Source: Chlorobium sp.
GTDB lineage: Bacteria > Bacteroidota > Chlorobiia > Chlorobiales > Chlorobiaceae
DNA length: 7,173 nucleotides
Assembly (NCBI GenBank): GCA_028278005.1
Contig: JANQFD010000102.1
Span: forward strand, 1-7,173
Direction of reading: 5' to 3'
Both the position numbers and the translations under genes were made by a program. The notes under the pieces were generated by a model. It had not been told where the DNA came from. It saw only the letters and a list, made by a program, of their open reading frames with translations, and searched no databases. Each line of letters starts with the position of its first letter. Positions within the stretch are counted from its first letter, which is position 1. This document shows, piece after piece, positions 1 to 6,566 of the stretch.

Positions 1-55
1 CTGTGGGATGAGTTTGGCCTTATTGAACTTTTAATTGGAATACTCAGAGAAACAA

Positions 56-91
56 GCCGTCTCTTTACGCTGGAAGACGGCCTTTTTTTTT
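56..91 (+). terminator. Rho-independent terminator upstream of uvrD
   Basis: A perfect 7-bp stem (GCCGTCT at 56-62 with AGACGGC at 75-81) encloses a 12-nt loop. One C later comes a run of nine T (83-91). Stem, GC content and T-run fit an intrinsic terminator acting on + strand transcripts that enter from the left. The 12-nt loop is longer than usual. The opposite strand has no comparable T-run after the stem, so it probably works in one direction only. Confidence 0.6.
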
Positions 92-146
92 ATTTTAACC
101 GCGATGAAATGACAAGTATTGAAGGGCTTTTACAGCTTAACGTATC

Positions 147-151
147 AGAGG
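147..151 (+). promoter_or_regulatory. Ribosome binding site of uvrD
   Basis: AGAGG lies 7 nt before the TTG at 159. It is the only Shine-Dalgarno-like sequence close by. An in-frame stop (TAA at 138-140) rules out any start farther upstream, and there is no ATG or GTG between that stop and 159. The motif therefore decides for the TTG start. Confidence 0.6.
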
Positions 152-158
152 CATACTA

Positions 159-2348
159 TTGATCGAGATTTTACAGCAGCTCAATGATGTACAGCGCGAG
201 GCCGTTCAGACGACAACCGGTCCGGTTATGGTGCTTGCAGGAGCGGGTTCCGGCAAAACCAGGGTTATTACCCATAGAATAGCCTACCTGATCGGCGAAG
301 AGAACGTTCTGCCGCATGAGATTCTGGCGCTGACTTTCACGAACAAGGCTGCCGGCGAAATGCGTCACAGGGTTGACGAACTGTTGCACAGCGGAAGCTC
401 GAGGGGGCTCTGGATAGGCACATTCCATTCAATATTCGCTCGCCTGCTGCGCAATTACATCCATCTTATCGGTTATGAGTCAAATTTTTCGATCTATGAT
501 TCCGACGACAGCAGAAGCCTGATCAGGCAGGTGATGAAGGAACTGAACATTCCGGTTGATTCGGTTCCGGTCAATACCATACAGGGGATCATAAGCAGGG
601 CGAAGAACAGCTTTATTCTGCCGGACCAGTTTCAGGCAAAAGCTTCCGATTACAATGGTCAGAAAGCTGCAAAAGTATACGAAGTGTACACGCGCAGGCT
701 GCGGGAAAACAACGCTCTTGACTTCGATGATCTTCTGATAAAACCGCTTGAGCTTTTTCAGGCCCAGCCGACAGTGCTCGAGCAGCTGCAGAACTATTTC
801 CGCTACATTCTCATAGACGAATACCAGGATACAAACCGTGCCCAGTATCTCGTCGCGAAACTCCTTGCCGCAGTCCACCGGAACATATTTGTCGTCGGGG
901 ATGATGCGCAGTCCATCTACTCCTGGCGGGGAGCCGATATTACCAATATCCTGAATTTTCAGGATGACTACCCTGAAGCATCGGTCATCAAGCTGGTCGA
1001 GAACTATCGCAGTACGCAAACTATTCTTCGTGCGGCAAACGGGGTTATCAAACGTAACCGGAGACAGATAGAAAAAGAGCTGTTTTCACGGCAGGGCAGT
1101 GGCGAACCTTTGACGCTTCTCGAATCATTCAATGAAAAACGCGAGGCGGAAAAAGTCGGGGAACACATCCGTACCTGGAAACTGACGAAAGGATTGGACT
1201 ACAGGGATTTTGCGGTGTTTTACCGGACCAATGCCCAGTCGAGGGTCCTGGAGGATATCTTTCGTATGGATGGAATTCCCTACAGGATATTCGGGAGTGT
1301 TTCGTTTTACAAGCGCAAGGAGATCAAGGACGCGATTGCCTATCTGCGTTTTGTCAATAATGACCAGGACACCGAATCCCTGCTGCGCATCATTAATTTT
1401 CCGCCCAGAAAGATCGGTGAAGTCAGTATCGGTAAACTCCGCGGTTATGCAGTGGCACATAACATCTCCGTTTATGAGGCTATTTTGAGGGCTGGAGAGG
1501 CCGGATTCCCGGCAAGACTGCAGCATGCCCTGCAGAGGTTCAGCGCTTTGGTCGAGCAGTTGAAGGACATTGCCGGAGAAGGTTCGGTTTATGAGGTTCT
1601 TTCCGCCCTGTACGAATCGACAGGTATTACCTCATTGCTTCAGGCGGAAAATACTCCCGAGTCCATGGCACGTTACGAGAACCTTCAGGAACTGCTTTCC
1701 ATGGCAAGGGATTTTTCGGATCATAACGAGGGAGTAAACGGCCTGGACGAGTTCCTGAACGGGATTTCTCTTGCAACCGATTACGATGAAATCCAGGATT
1801 CGGATAATTATGTTTCATTGATGACGGTGCATGCGGCGAAAGGGCTGGAGTTTCCGGTTGTTTTTATTACCGGACTCGAAGAACGGCTGTTTCCGCTGAA
1901 TTATTACGATTCGGATGAGCTCGAAGAGGAAAGAAGGCTGTTCTATGTCGCCGTAACAAGAGCCCGGCAGAAGGTTTTTCTTTCCTGGTCGAAAAGCCGA
2001 TACCACTATGGCCAGCCCCAACTGTGCATGAAGTCCATGTTTATCGACGAAATTGACGGTGACATCCTCGTGACCGAAGGAGGCGGCAGTTTTACCGGAG
2101 AAAAGAGAGGCGATTCTGAAAGAGTCGGGGCGGCTGTTCCTTCCATCGACAGGGCAGGCAATCGTGATCGCACGAAAGACTCGTCAGGACTGAAATCGGG
2201 AATGAGAGTCTACCATGCCATGTTCGGTCCGGGCATAATCGTTGCGGTTAGCGGGAGCGGTGAACGGCAGAAAGCCAAAATCAATTTCAGAAATGCGGGC
2301 GAAAAAATACTTATGGTGCAGTATGCGAATCTCACCGTCGAACAATAG
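159..2348 (+). CDS. uvrD: UvrD/PcrA-type superfamily 1 DNA helicase
   Basis: An ATP-dependent 3'-to-5' DNA helicase of 729 residues, the normal length for the family, acting in nucleotide excision repair and in clearing proteins or recombination intermediates from DNA. All SF1A motifs are present in order: Q motif LNDVQ near 8-12, Walker A AGAGSGKT at 27-34 (Lys33), motif Ia TFTNKAA near 59-65, Walker B DEYQD at 220-224, motif III with QSIYSWRGA at 251-259, motif IV ENYRST at 281-286, motif V TVHAAKGLEF at 556-565, and motif VI VAVTRAR at 597-603. After a loose Gly/Ser/charged linker (about 640-680) comes a Tudor-like tail (about 681-725, with GMRVYHAMFGPG), which in PcrA/UvrD contacts RNA polymerase. 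Translation starts at TTG. It is followed after 16 nt by the glycosyltransferase gene. PcrA and UvrD names cannot be separated from sequence alone; Rep is less likely because of the Tudor-like tail. Confidence 0.95.
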   Translation: MIEILQQLNDVQREAVQTTTGPVMVLAGAGSGKTRVITHRIAYLIGEENVLPHEILALTFTNKAAGEMRHRVDELLHSGSSRGLWIGTFHSIFARLLRNYIHLIGYESNFSIYDSDDSRSLIRQVMKELNIPVDSVPVNTIQGIISRAKNSFILPDQFQAKASDYNGQKAAKVYEVYTRRLRENNALDFDDLLIKPLELFQAQPTVLEQLQNYFRYILIDEYQDTNRAQYLVAKLLAAVHRNIFVVGDDAQSIYSWRGADITNILNFQDDYPEASVIKLVENYRSTQTILRAANGVIKRNRRQIEKELFSRQGSGEPLTLLESFNEKREAEKVGEHIRTWKLTKGLDYRDFAVFYRTNAQSRVLEDIFRMDGIPYRIFGSVSFYKRKEIKDAIAYLRFVNNDQDTESLLRIINFPPRKIGEVSIGKLRGYAVAHNISVYEAILRAGEAGFPARLQHALQRFSALVEQLKDIAGEGSVYEVLSALYESTGITSLLQAENTPESMARYENLQELLSMARDFSDHNEGVNGLDEFLNGISLATDYDEIQDSDNYVSLMTVHAAKGLEFPVVFITGLEERLFPLNYYDSDELEEERRLFYVAVTRARQKVFLSWSKSRYHYGQPQLCMKSMFIDEIDGDILVTEGGGSFTGEKRGDSERVGAAVPSIDRAGNRDRTKDSSGLKSGMRVYHAMFGPGIIVAVSGSGERQKAKINFRNAGEKILMVQYANLTVEQ

Positions 2349-2364
2349 CCTTCACAGTTAGCTC

Positions 2365-3411
2365 ATGAAAATCCTTTTTGGTGTTCAGGGAACGGGAAAC
2401 GGCCACATGAGCCGGTGCAGGGAGCTGGTAAGGAAGCTGCATGAATCGGGTCATGAAATCGAGGTGATCCTCAGCGGTCGAAAGGAAGAGGAGATCAAGG
2501 ATATAGAGGTGTTCTCTCCTTACCGGGTTTTAAAAGGCCTGACGCTTGTTACCTATCGCGGAAAGATGAATTACATCGAGACCATGTTCCAGCTCGATCT
2601 CGGCAGGCTGATGTCTGATGTTTTCATGCTGGATGTGAACGGGCTGGACCTTATCATTACCGATTTTGAGCCGGTAACATCCATGGCGGCAAGGGTGAGG
2701 AATATACCGTCGATCGGGTTCGGACACCAGTATGCTTTCCGTTACAAGGTCCCGATGGCAAGAGGGAATATTTTCGAACGCTATACCCTGCTGAATTTCG
2801 CTCCGGCGCAGTACAATGCCGGTCTCCACTGGCACCATTTCAATGAGCCCGTATTTCCCCCGGTGATTCCCGACAGCCTGTATGAAAACGATCATGTCAG
2901 GATACAGGAGAAGAAGGTGCTTGTCTATCTCCCTTTTGAAGAGGTTGAAGACGTGACCAGACTTCTGAGGCCGTTTGATAGCTACGAGTTCCATATTTAC
3001 GGGAAAGTAAGGGAAGACCATGATGACGGGCATCTCCGATACCGGGGTTTTTCGCGTGAGGGATTTCTCCGCGACCTTCAGGAGTGTAGCGGCGTTGTCT
3101 GCAACGCAGGTTTCGAGCTGCCCGGCGAGGCCCTGCATCTGGGAAAAAAACTTTTGCTCAGACCGCTCGACGGCCAGATCGAACAGGAGTCCAACGCGCT
3201 TGCACTCGAGGAACTTTCGCTCGGTATGACCATGCACTCACTCGATGGTAACGTTTTGAGGGACTGGCTGGTAAAGCCTTGCCGTAACCCCATGCAGTAC
3301 AGCAAAACAGTGGATTTTATTGCCGAATGGATAACAAAAGGCGAGTGGGACAATATGTCCGACTACGTTGAAGCCGCATGGGCTGAAAGCGGGGAAAACG
3401 GAAGACCCTGA
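2365..3411 (+). CDS. MJ1255/VC2487-type glycosyltransferase, function unknown
   Basis: A 348-residue protein with the two-domain GT-B pattern of the MJ1255/VC2487 group (Glyco_trans_1_3), distantly like MurG and UDP-glycosyltransferases. The N-terminal strand MKILFGVQ runs into a glycine-rich loop, GTGNGHMSR, at 9-17. DLIITDFEP (95-103) resembles the conserved strand near the acceptor site. The C-terminal half has the nucleotide-sugar-binding signature: NAGFELPGEAL at 247-257, then LLLRPLDGQIEQESNA at 263-278, where the Glu and Gln positions usually hold the sugar nucleotide. I see no signal peptide or membrane segment, so it is probably cytoplasmic or peripheral. The ATG falls directly before the first strand and has no clear Shine-Dalgarno site; being 16 nt after uvrD, it is probably co-transcribed. 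Donor and acceptor cannot be read from the sequence, and no other sugar genes lie nearby. Confidence 0.82.
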   Translation: MKILFGVQGTGNGHMSRCRELVRKLHESGHEIEVILSGRKEEEIKDIEVFSPYRVLKGLTLVTYRGKMNYIETMFQLDLGRLMSDVFMLDVNGLDLIITDFEPVTSMAARVRNIPSIGFGHQYAFRYKVPMARGNIFERYTLLNFAPAQYNAGLHWHHFNEPVFPPVIPDSLYENDHVRIQEKKVLVYLPFEEVEDVTRLLRPFDSYEFHIYGKVREDHDDGHLRYRGFSREGFLRDLQECSGVVCNAGFELPGEALHLGKKLLLRPLDGQIEQESNALALEELSLGMTMHSLDGNVLRDWLVKPCRNPMQYSKTVDFIAEWITKGEWDNMSDYVEAAWAESGENGRP

Positions 3412-3476
3412 TAATCCGCGGCAGTACGGATTGAACAAAAATACATGCGCGTGTATTCGACCGATAGAGAACAGTC

Positions 3477-3480
3477 AGGA
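3477..3480 (+). promoter_or_regulatory. Possible ribosome binding site of aat
   Basis: AGGA lies 10 nt before the ATG at 3491, slightly long spacing but the best signal nearby. The alternative in-frame starts, TTG at 3368 and TTG at 3431, have nothing comparable, so this helps to place the aat start. Confidence 0.4.
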
Positions 3481-3490
3481 ATTCCGGGAA

Positions 3491-4075
3491 ATGCTGCAGA
3501 TCGATGAAGTCATTCGGGCATATCTGCATGGTTATTTTCCGATGGCGAATCCTGAAGAGGGAAAAATATACTGGTGTCAGCCTCGCCGGAGAGCGATTGT
3601 TCCGCTTGAACGCTACCGGGCATCACGGATCGTAAGGAATCTGGTCAGGAAAGGCGCGTTTGACGTTTGTATCAACCGCGACTTCGAGGCGGTTATCCGC
3701 GGCTGCGCCGCACCCCGGGAAACGGAAAGCGAGACCTGGATATCGCCTGATATTGTAACGGCCTATGTGGAGCTTCACAAACATGGTCTTGCGCATAGTA
3801 TCGAATGCTATTCCGGGAGTCGGCTTGCCGGCGGTTTGTACGGACTTGCTATTGGAGGGGCTTTTTTCGGCGAGTCAATGTTCTACAGACTTCCGAATGC
3901 TTCGAAAGTGGCATTCGACAGACTGGTATTGCATCTCAAAAAAAAGAGATATATGCTGCTCGATGCCCAGATCATGAATCCTCACCTCGAGCGTCTCGGC
4001 GCCGTTGAAATAGACCATGCCGAGTATATGGCACTACTGCACCGGGCACTCCGTAAAAAGATCCGTTTTTTATGA
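3491..4075 (+). CDS. aat: Leucyl/phenylalanyl-tRNA--protein transferase
   Basis: Transfers Leu or Phe from aminoacyl-tRNA to N-terminal Arg or Lys of proteins, making them N-end-rule substrates for ClpS/ClpAP-type proteolysis in the cytoplasm. The 194 residues cover the family core: AYLHGYFPMAN at 10-20, YWCQP at 27-31, ETWISP at 81-86, HSIECY at 102-107, GGLYG at 114-118, FFGESMF at 125-131 with Glu128, NASK at 136-139, and LDAQ at 157-160 with Asp158. In E. coli Aat the matching Trp, Glu and Asp line the active site. I chose ATG 3491 because homologous sequence begins almost at once after it. The longer reading from TTG 3368 adds 41 residues that resemble nothing and overlaps the glycosyltransferase by 44 nt. 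The product is shorter than the 234-residue E. coli enzyme, lacking part of its N-terminal region. Confidence 0.93.
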   Translation: MLQIDEVIRAYLHGYFPMANPEEGKIYWCQPRRRAIVPLERYRASRIVRNLVRKGAFDVCINRDFEAVIRGCAAPRETESETWISPDIVTAYVELHKHGLAHSIECYSGSRLAGGLYGLAIGGAFFGESMFYRLPNASKVAFDRLVLHLKKKRYMLLDAQIMNPHLERLGAVEIDHAEYMALLHRALRKKIRFL

Positions 4076-4106
4076 AGCCGGAAAATGCTACTTTTAATGC
4101 TTTAAA

Positions 4107-4150
4107 CCGGTAATGCAGGTTCTGTCAAAGACCGCATGCCGGCATTACGG
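4107..4150 (+). repeat. Imperfect inverted repeat before arsA
   Basis: CCGGTAATGC (4107-4116) can pair with GCATTACGG (4142-4150), giving nine pairs with one bulged G. The loop of about 25 nt has a weak inner pairing (GGTT near 4118 with GACC near 4130). No T-run follows, so it is not a standard terminator. It ends 6 nt before the arsA ribosome binding site and would form in the mRNA leader if transcription comes through from aat. TAATGC also occurs at 4095-4100, as a short direct repeat. Confidence 0.4.
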
Positions 4151-4156
4151 ACTAAC

Positions 4157-4163
4157 AAAGGAG
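4157..4163 (+). promoter_or_regulatory. Strong ribosome binding site of arsA
   Basis: AAAGGAG sits 8 nt before the ATG at 4172 and is the best Shine-Dalgarno match in the window. It sets the start 12 codons inside the longest open frame, whose ATG at 4136 has no such signal and lies within the inverted repeat. Confidence 0.8.
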
Positions 4164-4171
4164 AAAAGTCT

Positions 4172-5473
4172 ATGTTGTCGCGGGATCTTGAAGAGGGGCG
4201 GTCACAACCAAGGGTCATTATCTATTCCGGCAAAGGCGGGACAGGCAAGACCACCATTTCTTCATCCACTGCCGTAGCTCTGGCGAGAAAGAACAAGCGT
4301 GTTCTCATCATGTCATCCGACCCGGCACACTCACTTTCGGATGTTTTCAACACTCCCATAAGCCGGAACGAACCTCAAAAGATTGAAAATAATCTGTACG
4401 GCCTTGAGGTGGATACTATCCATGAGCTGAAAAAGAACATGTCCGGATTCCAGAAGTTTGTTTCCTCGTCCTACCAGAACCAGGGTATAGACAGCGGGAT
4501 GGCTTCAGAGTTGACGACCCAGCCGGGACTCGACGAAATCTTTGCCCTGAGCCGGCTCGTGGACGAAGCGCAGTCGGGTAAATGGGACGCAGTTGTACTG
4601 GATACTTCGCCAACCGGCAACACGCTCAGGTTGCTCGCCTATCCCGAAATCATAATCGGGGGCAATATGGGCAAGCAGTTTTTCAAGCTCTACAAGAGCA
4701 TGTCGTCCCTTGCGCGTCCCATGGGCAGGAATTCGATCCCAGACGAGGAGTTTTTCAATGAAGTCAATGTTCTCCTGAAGCAGATGGAGGATATCAACAA
4801 GTTCATTCTCGGTCCTGAAGTCACCTTCAGGCTGGTTCTGAATCCTGAAAAACTTTCGATCCTCGAGACAAAGAGAGCGTATACCTTTGTTCATCTCTAC
4901 GGAATCAATATTGACGGTATTGTCATCAACAAGATATTGCCGACATCGAAGACTGTCGGTGAGTATTTCGAGTTCTGGGCGGACCTGCACAGCAAATATC
5001 TGATGGAAATAGACAACTCCTTCTATCCGACCCCGGTTTTTCGCTGTCAGTTACAGCGTTCCGAACCAATAGGACCGGATGCATTGCACGAGGTCAGTAA
5101 GCTTGTGTTTGGCGACCAGTCGCCCGACAAGGTTTATTATTCGGGGAAAAATTTCTGGATCGAGACCAAAGAGAGTGCTCATGCGGATGAGCATATGGAA
5201 ATTCTGTGTATACGGATTCCCTTCCTGAAAGAAGCCGACAATGTCGAGGTAAAAAGAATGGGAACGGACATTGTCGTAACGGTTGACCGTGCCCAGCGTA
5301 TCATTACCCTTCCGAGAGCGCTTTACAGCCTCGAGATGGAGAAATATGTAAGAGAGGACGATCTTTTGAAGCTGCTGTTCAGGGAGGTTCCCGTTGATGA
5401 AGAAGATATGGAGTTGAACGTTAACAAAAACGTGCTGAACAAGCTGCGTTCTTTGAGGAAAATGAAGTTCTGA
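4172..5473 (+). CDS. arsA: ArsA/Get3-type ATPase with C-terminal HSP20-like domain
   Basis: A 433-residue ATPase of the ArsA/Get3 branch of the deviant-Walker (MinD/Mrp) class. These enzymes dimerise around ATP and either drive arsenite export (ArsA) or carry tail-anchored membrane proteins (Get3); which applies here is unknown. Seen in the sequence: P-loop SGKGGTGKTT at 19-28 with signature Lys21 and Lys26; switch I DPAHS at 50-54; switch II DTSPTGNTLRLL at 144-155; an adenine-loop-like VINKILP at 251-257. The last part, about 341-412, with VKRMGTDIVVTV and ITLPRALYSLE, matches the ArsA HSP20-like domain. There is one ATPase domain only, unlike the duplicated E. coli ArsA. The only cysteines are 292 and 346, so the three-cysteine arsenite site and the Get3 CXXC pair are absent. 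In switch II the usual His of the PTGHT motif is Asn150. No arsB, arsC or arsR lies nearby. The family call is firm; arsenic transport is not supported. Confidence 0.9.
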   Translation: MLSRDLEEGRSQPRVIIYSGKGGTGKTTISSSTAVALARKNKRVLIMSSDPAHSLSDVFNTPISRNEPQKIENNLYGLEVDTIHELKKNMSGFQKFVSSSYQNQGIDSGMASELTTQPGLDEIFALSRLVDEAQSGKWDAVVLDTSPTGNTLRLLAYPEIIIGGNMGKQFFKLYKSMSSLARPMGRNSIPDEEFFNEVNVLLKQMEDINKFILGPEVTFRLVLNPEKLSILETKRAYTFVHLYGINIDGIVINKILPTSKTVGEYFEFWADLHSKYLMEIDNSFYPTPVFRCQLQRSEPIGPDALHEVSKLVFGDQSPDKVYYSGKNFWIETKESAHADEHMEILCIRIPFLKEADNVEVKRMGTDIVVTVDRAQRIITLPRALYSLEMEKYVREDDLLKLLFREVPVDEEDMELNVNKNVLNKLRSLRKMKF

Positions 5474-5486
5474 GAAAACGTTTTCT
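5473..5486. promoter_or_regulatory. 14-bp perfect palindrome, operator-like
   Basis: AGAAAACGTTTTCT is a perfect palindrome that begins at the last base of the arsA stop codon. Its centre, AAACGTTT with a middle CG, is the shape of operators bound by LacI/GalR-family repressors. It ends 59 nt before the -35 box of the fabI promoter. No regulator gene is in the window, so a role as operator is inference. As RNA it would form only a weak A-T-rich hairpin. Confidence 0.35.
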
Positions 5487-5545
5487 TGATGATACGTTGT
5501 GGATTTGGCTGTATTCTTTGTATCTTCTCCTTTTAAAATGTTAAT

Positions 5546-5573
5546 TTTGCAGGGTCTTTCGCCCCTATATAAT
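5546..5573 (+). promoter_or_regulatory. Sigma70-like promoter of fabI
   Basis: A perfect TATAAT (-10) at 5568-5573 is preceded, after a 16-nt spacer, by TTTGCA at 5546-5551, four of six matches to the -35 consensus. Transcription would start near 5580, giving a leader of about 16 nt to the ATG at 5597. The TTG at 5573 shares its first base with the -10 box, so it cannot be the start of a message made from this promoter. Confidence 0.6.
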
Positions 5574-5596
5574 TGTTAAAAGAATCAGCTTATAAC

Positions 5597-6478
5597 ATGC
5601 CTGATAAAGCGCATTACGGTCTTTTGAAAGGAAAGAAAGGGATTGTTTTCGGCCCTCTTGATGAAAGCAGCATAGGTTGGCAGATCGCTCTTCACGCATA
5701 CAACGAGGGCGCTGAAATTGCGATTTCCAATATTGCGACGGCACTGAGATTCGGTAACATAGAGGAGCTGGCCGGTATTTGCGGTAATGCTCCGGTTATC
5801 ATGTGCGATGCAAGCAAGGATGAAGATGTTGACAACGCTTACAAGGAACTGGCGGAAAAGCTTGGTTCTGTAGATTTTATCGTTCATTCCATCGGTATGT
5901 CTCAAAACATACGCAAGCAGGTTCCCTATGAGGAACTGAACTACGAATGGTTCATGAAAACGCTGAACGTATCGGGAATCTCGCTGCATAGACTGGTGTC
6001 CTTTGCCCTTAAAAACGATGTGCTCAACGACGGCGGGAGTATTCTCGCCCTGTCGTATATCGCATCGCAAAGAAATTACTGGACATATTCCGACATGGGC
6101 GATGCGAAATCTTTGCTGGAGTCAATCGTCAGAAGTTACGGGCCGCGGCTTGCCAAACGCGGGATCAGGATCAACACTATTTCACAGAGTCCTACACATA
6201 CCAAGGCCGGAAGCGGTATTCCCGGTTTTGAGAAGATGCACGAGTACAGTGACCTTATGTCACCTCTCGGCAACGCGTCTGCTGAAGAGTGTGCGGAATA
6301 CGCCGTAACCCTCCTGAGCGATCTCACGCGAAAGGTGACAATGCAGAATCTGTATCATGACGGTGGTTACAGCTCCATGGGGGCTACCATTCCGATAATC
6401 AGGCTGGCCCATGAAGCTCTCAACGACAATGAGCTTTCTGAAAGGGTAGGTCTGGAAGATTTTTCTCCCACCAAGTAA
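5597..6478 (+). CDS. fabI: Enoyl-[acyl-carrier-protein] reductase, Bacteroidetes/Chlorobi type
   Basis: Reduces the trans-2 double bond of enoyl-ACP with NAD(P)H, the last step of each round of type II fatty acid synthesis. This is a 293-residue short-chain dehydrogenase fold: LKGKKGIVFGPLDESSIGWQ (10-29) is the dinucleotide-binding start, DAS at 71-73 the adenine contact, and HSIGMS at 97-102 the conserved strand after it. The catalytic set is complete with FabI spacing: Tyr154, Tyr164 and Lys171 (Y-x6-K). INTISQSPT at 192-200, SPLGNAS at 222-228 and TRKVTMQNL at 244-252 match the Bacteroidetes/Chlorobi form as I recall it, where E. coli has ISAGP. About 30 residues follow the DGG motif, making it longer than E. 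coli FabI (262). I chose ATG 5597 over TTG 5573 because the TTG overlaps the -10 box; the Shine-Dalgarno signal is weak at either. It appears to be its own transcription unit. Confidence 0.94.
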   Translation: MPDKAHYGLLKGKKGIVFGPLDESSIGWQIALHAYNEGAEIAISNIATALRFGNIEELAGICGNAPVIMCDASKDEDVDNAYKELAEKLGSVDFIVHSIGMSQNIRKQVPYEELNYEWFMKTLNVSGISLHRLVSFALKNDVLNDGGSILALSYIASQRNYWTYSDMGDAKSLLESIVRSYGPRLAKRGIRINTISQSPTHTKAGSGIPGFEKMHEYSDLMSPLGNASAEECAEYAVTLLSDLTRKVTMQNLYHDGGYSSMGATIPIIRLAHEALNDNELSERVGLEDFSPTK

Positions 6479-6483
6479 ATTCG

Positions 6484-6516
6484 CCGGAGGCGCAATGTAC
6501 GCCGTTTCCGGTTTTT
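6484..6516 (+). terminator. Terminator of fabI
   Basis: It begins 5 nt after the fabI stop codon. The outer stem pairs CCGGA (6484-6488) with TCCGG (6507-6511), and the inner stem pairs GGCG (6489-6492) with CGCC (6500-6503). There is a 3-nt bulge on the 3' side and a 7-nt loop. Five T follow directly (6512-6516). Position and T-run fit an intrinsic terminator, though the bulge weakens it. Confidence 0.6.
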
Positions 6517-6566
6517 ATTCTGCCTGAGACCTCACGGTTTCCGGCATGGCATATGAAATTTTTGAA

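Larger units (their letters stand above)
1..158 (+). other. Upstream flank, possible tail of a preceding gene
   Basis: This stretch before uvrD holds no complete gene. Two readings are possible. In frame 2 a short tail ends in TAA at 32-34, just before the terminator-like hairpin at 56-91, which is the arrangement expected for the end of a preceding + strand gene. In frame 1 the sequence stays open from base 1 to a TGA at 160-162 that overlaps the uvrD start, giving 53 residues rich in Leu, Phe and acidic residues. That reading would put the hairpin and its T-run inside a coding region, so I favour the first. I recognise neither tail. I saw no convincing promoter for uvrD: TTGAAG at 119-124 has no good -10 partner at a distance that would leave the ribosome binding site in the transcript. 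Confidence 0.35.

Noticed and set aside
2530..3237. Long open frame on the minus strand, 235 codons
   Set aside because: It lies wholly inside the glycosyltransferase gene, which has clear family motifs; the antisense translation shows no recognisable domain. Similar antisense frames in uvrD (480-1019), arsA (4505-4990), fabI (5585-6070) and the isocitrate dehydrogenase gene (6735-7158) were rejected for the same reason.
3442..3455. Near-palindrome TACATGCGCGTGTA in the gap before aat
   Set aside because: Only the four outer pairs and the central CGCG match; short imperfect symmetry of this kind is expected by chance.
3368..3490. N-terminal extension of Aat from TTG 3368
   Set aside because: It overlaps the glycosyltransferase gene, has no ribosome binding site, and its 41 residues do not resemble the Aat family; ATG 3491 fits better.
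4053..4073. A-run and T-run at the end of aat as a terminator
   Set aside because: The stem would be almost only A-T pairs and lies inside the coding region, so it is unlikely to form a stable terminator.
4136..4171. Twelve-residue N-terminal extension of the ArsA-type ATPase
   Set aside because: The strong AAAGGAG lies inside the extension and points to ATG 4172; the upstream ATG has no such signal.
5491..5524. GATAC/GTATC inverted repeat after arsA as a terminator
   Set aside because: Only 5 bp with a 24-nt loop and no clean T-run follows; too weak to call.
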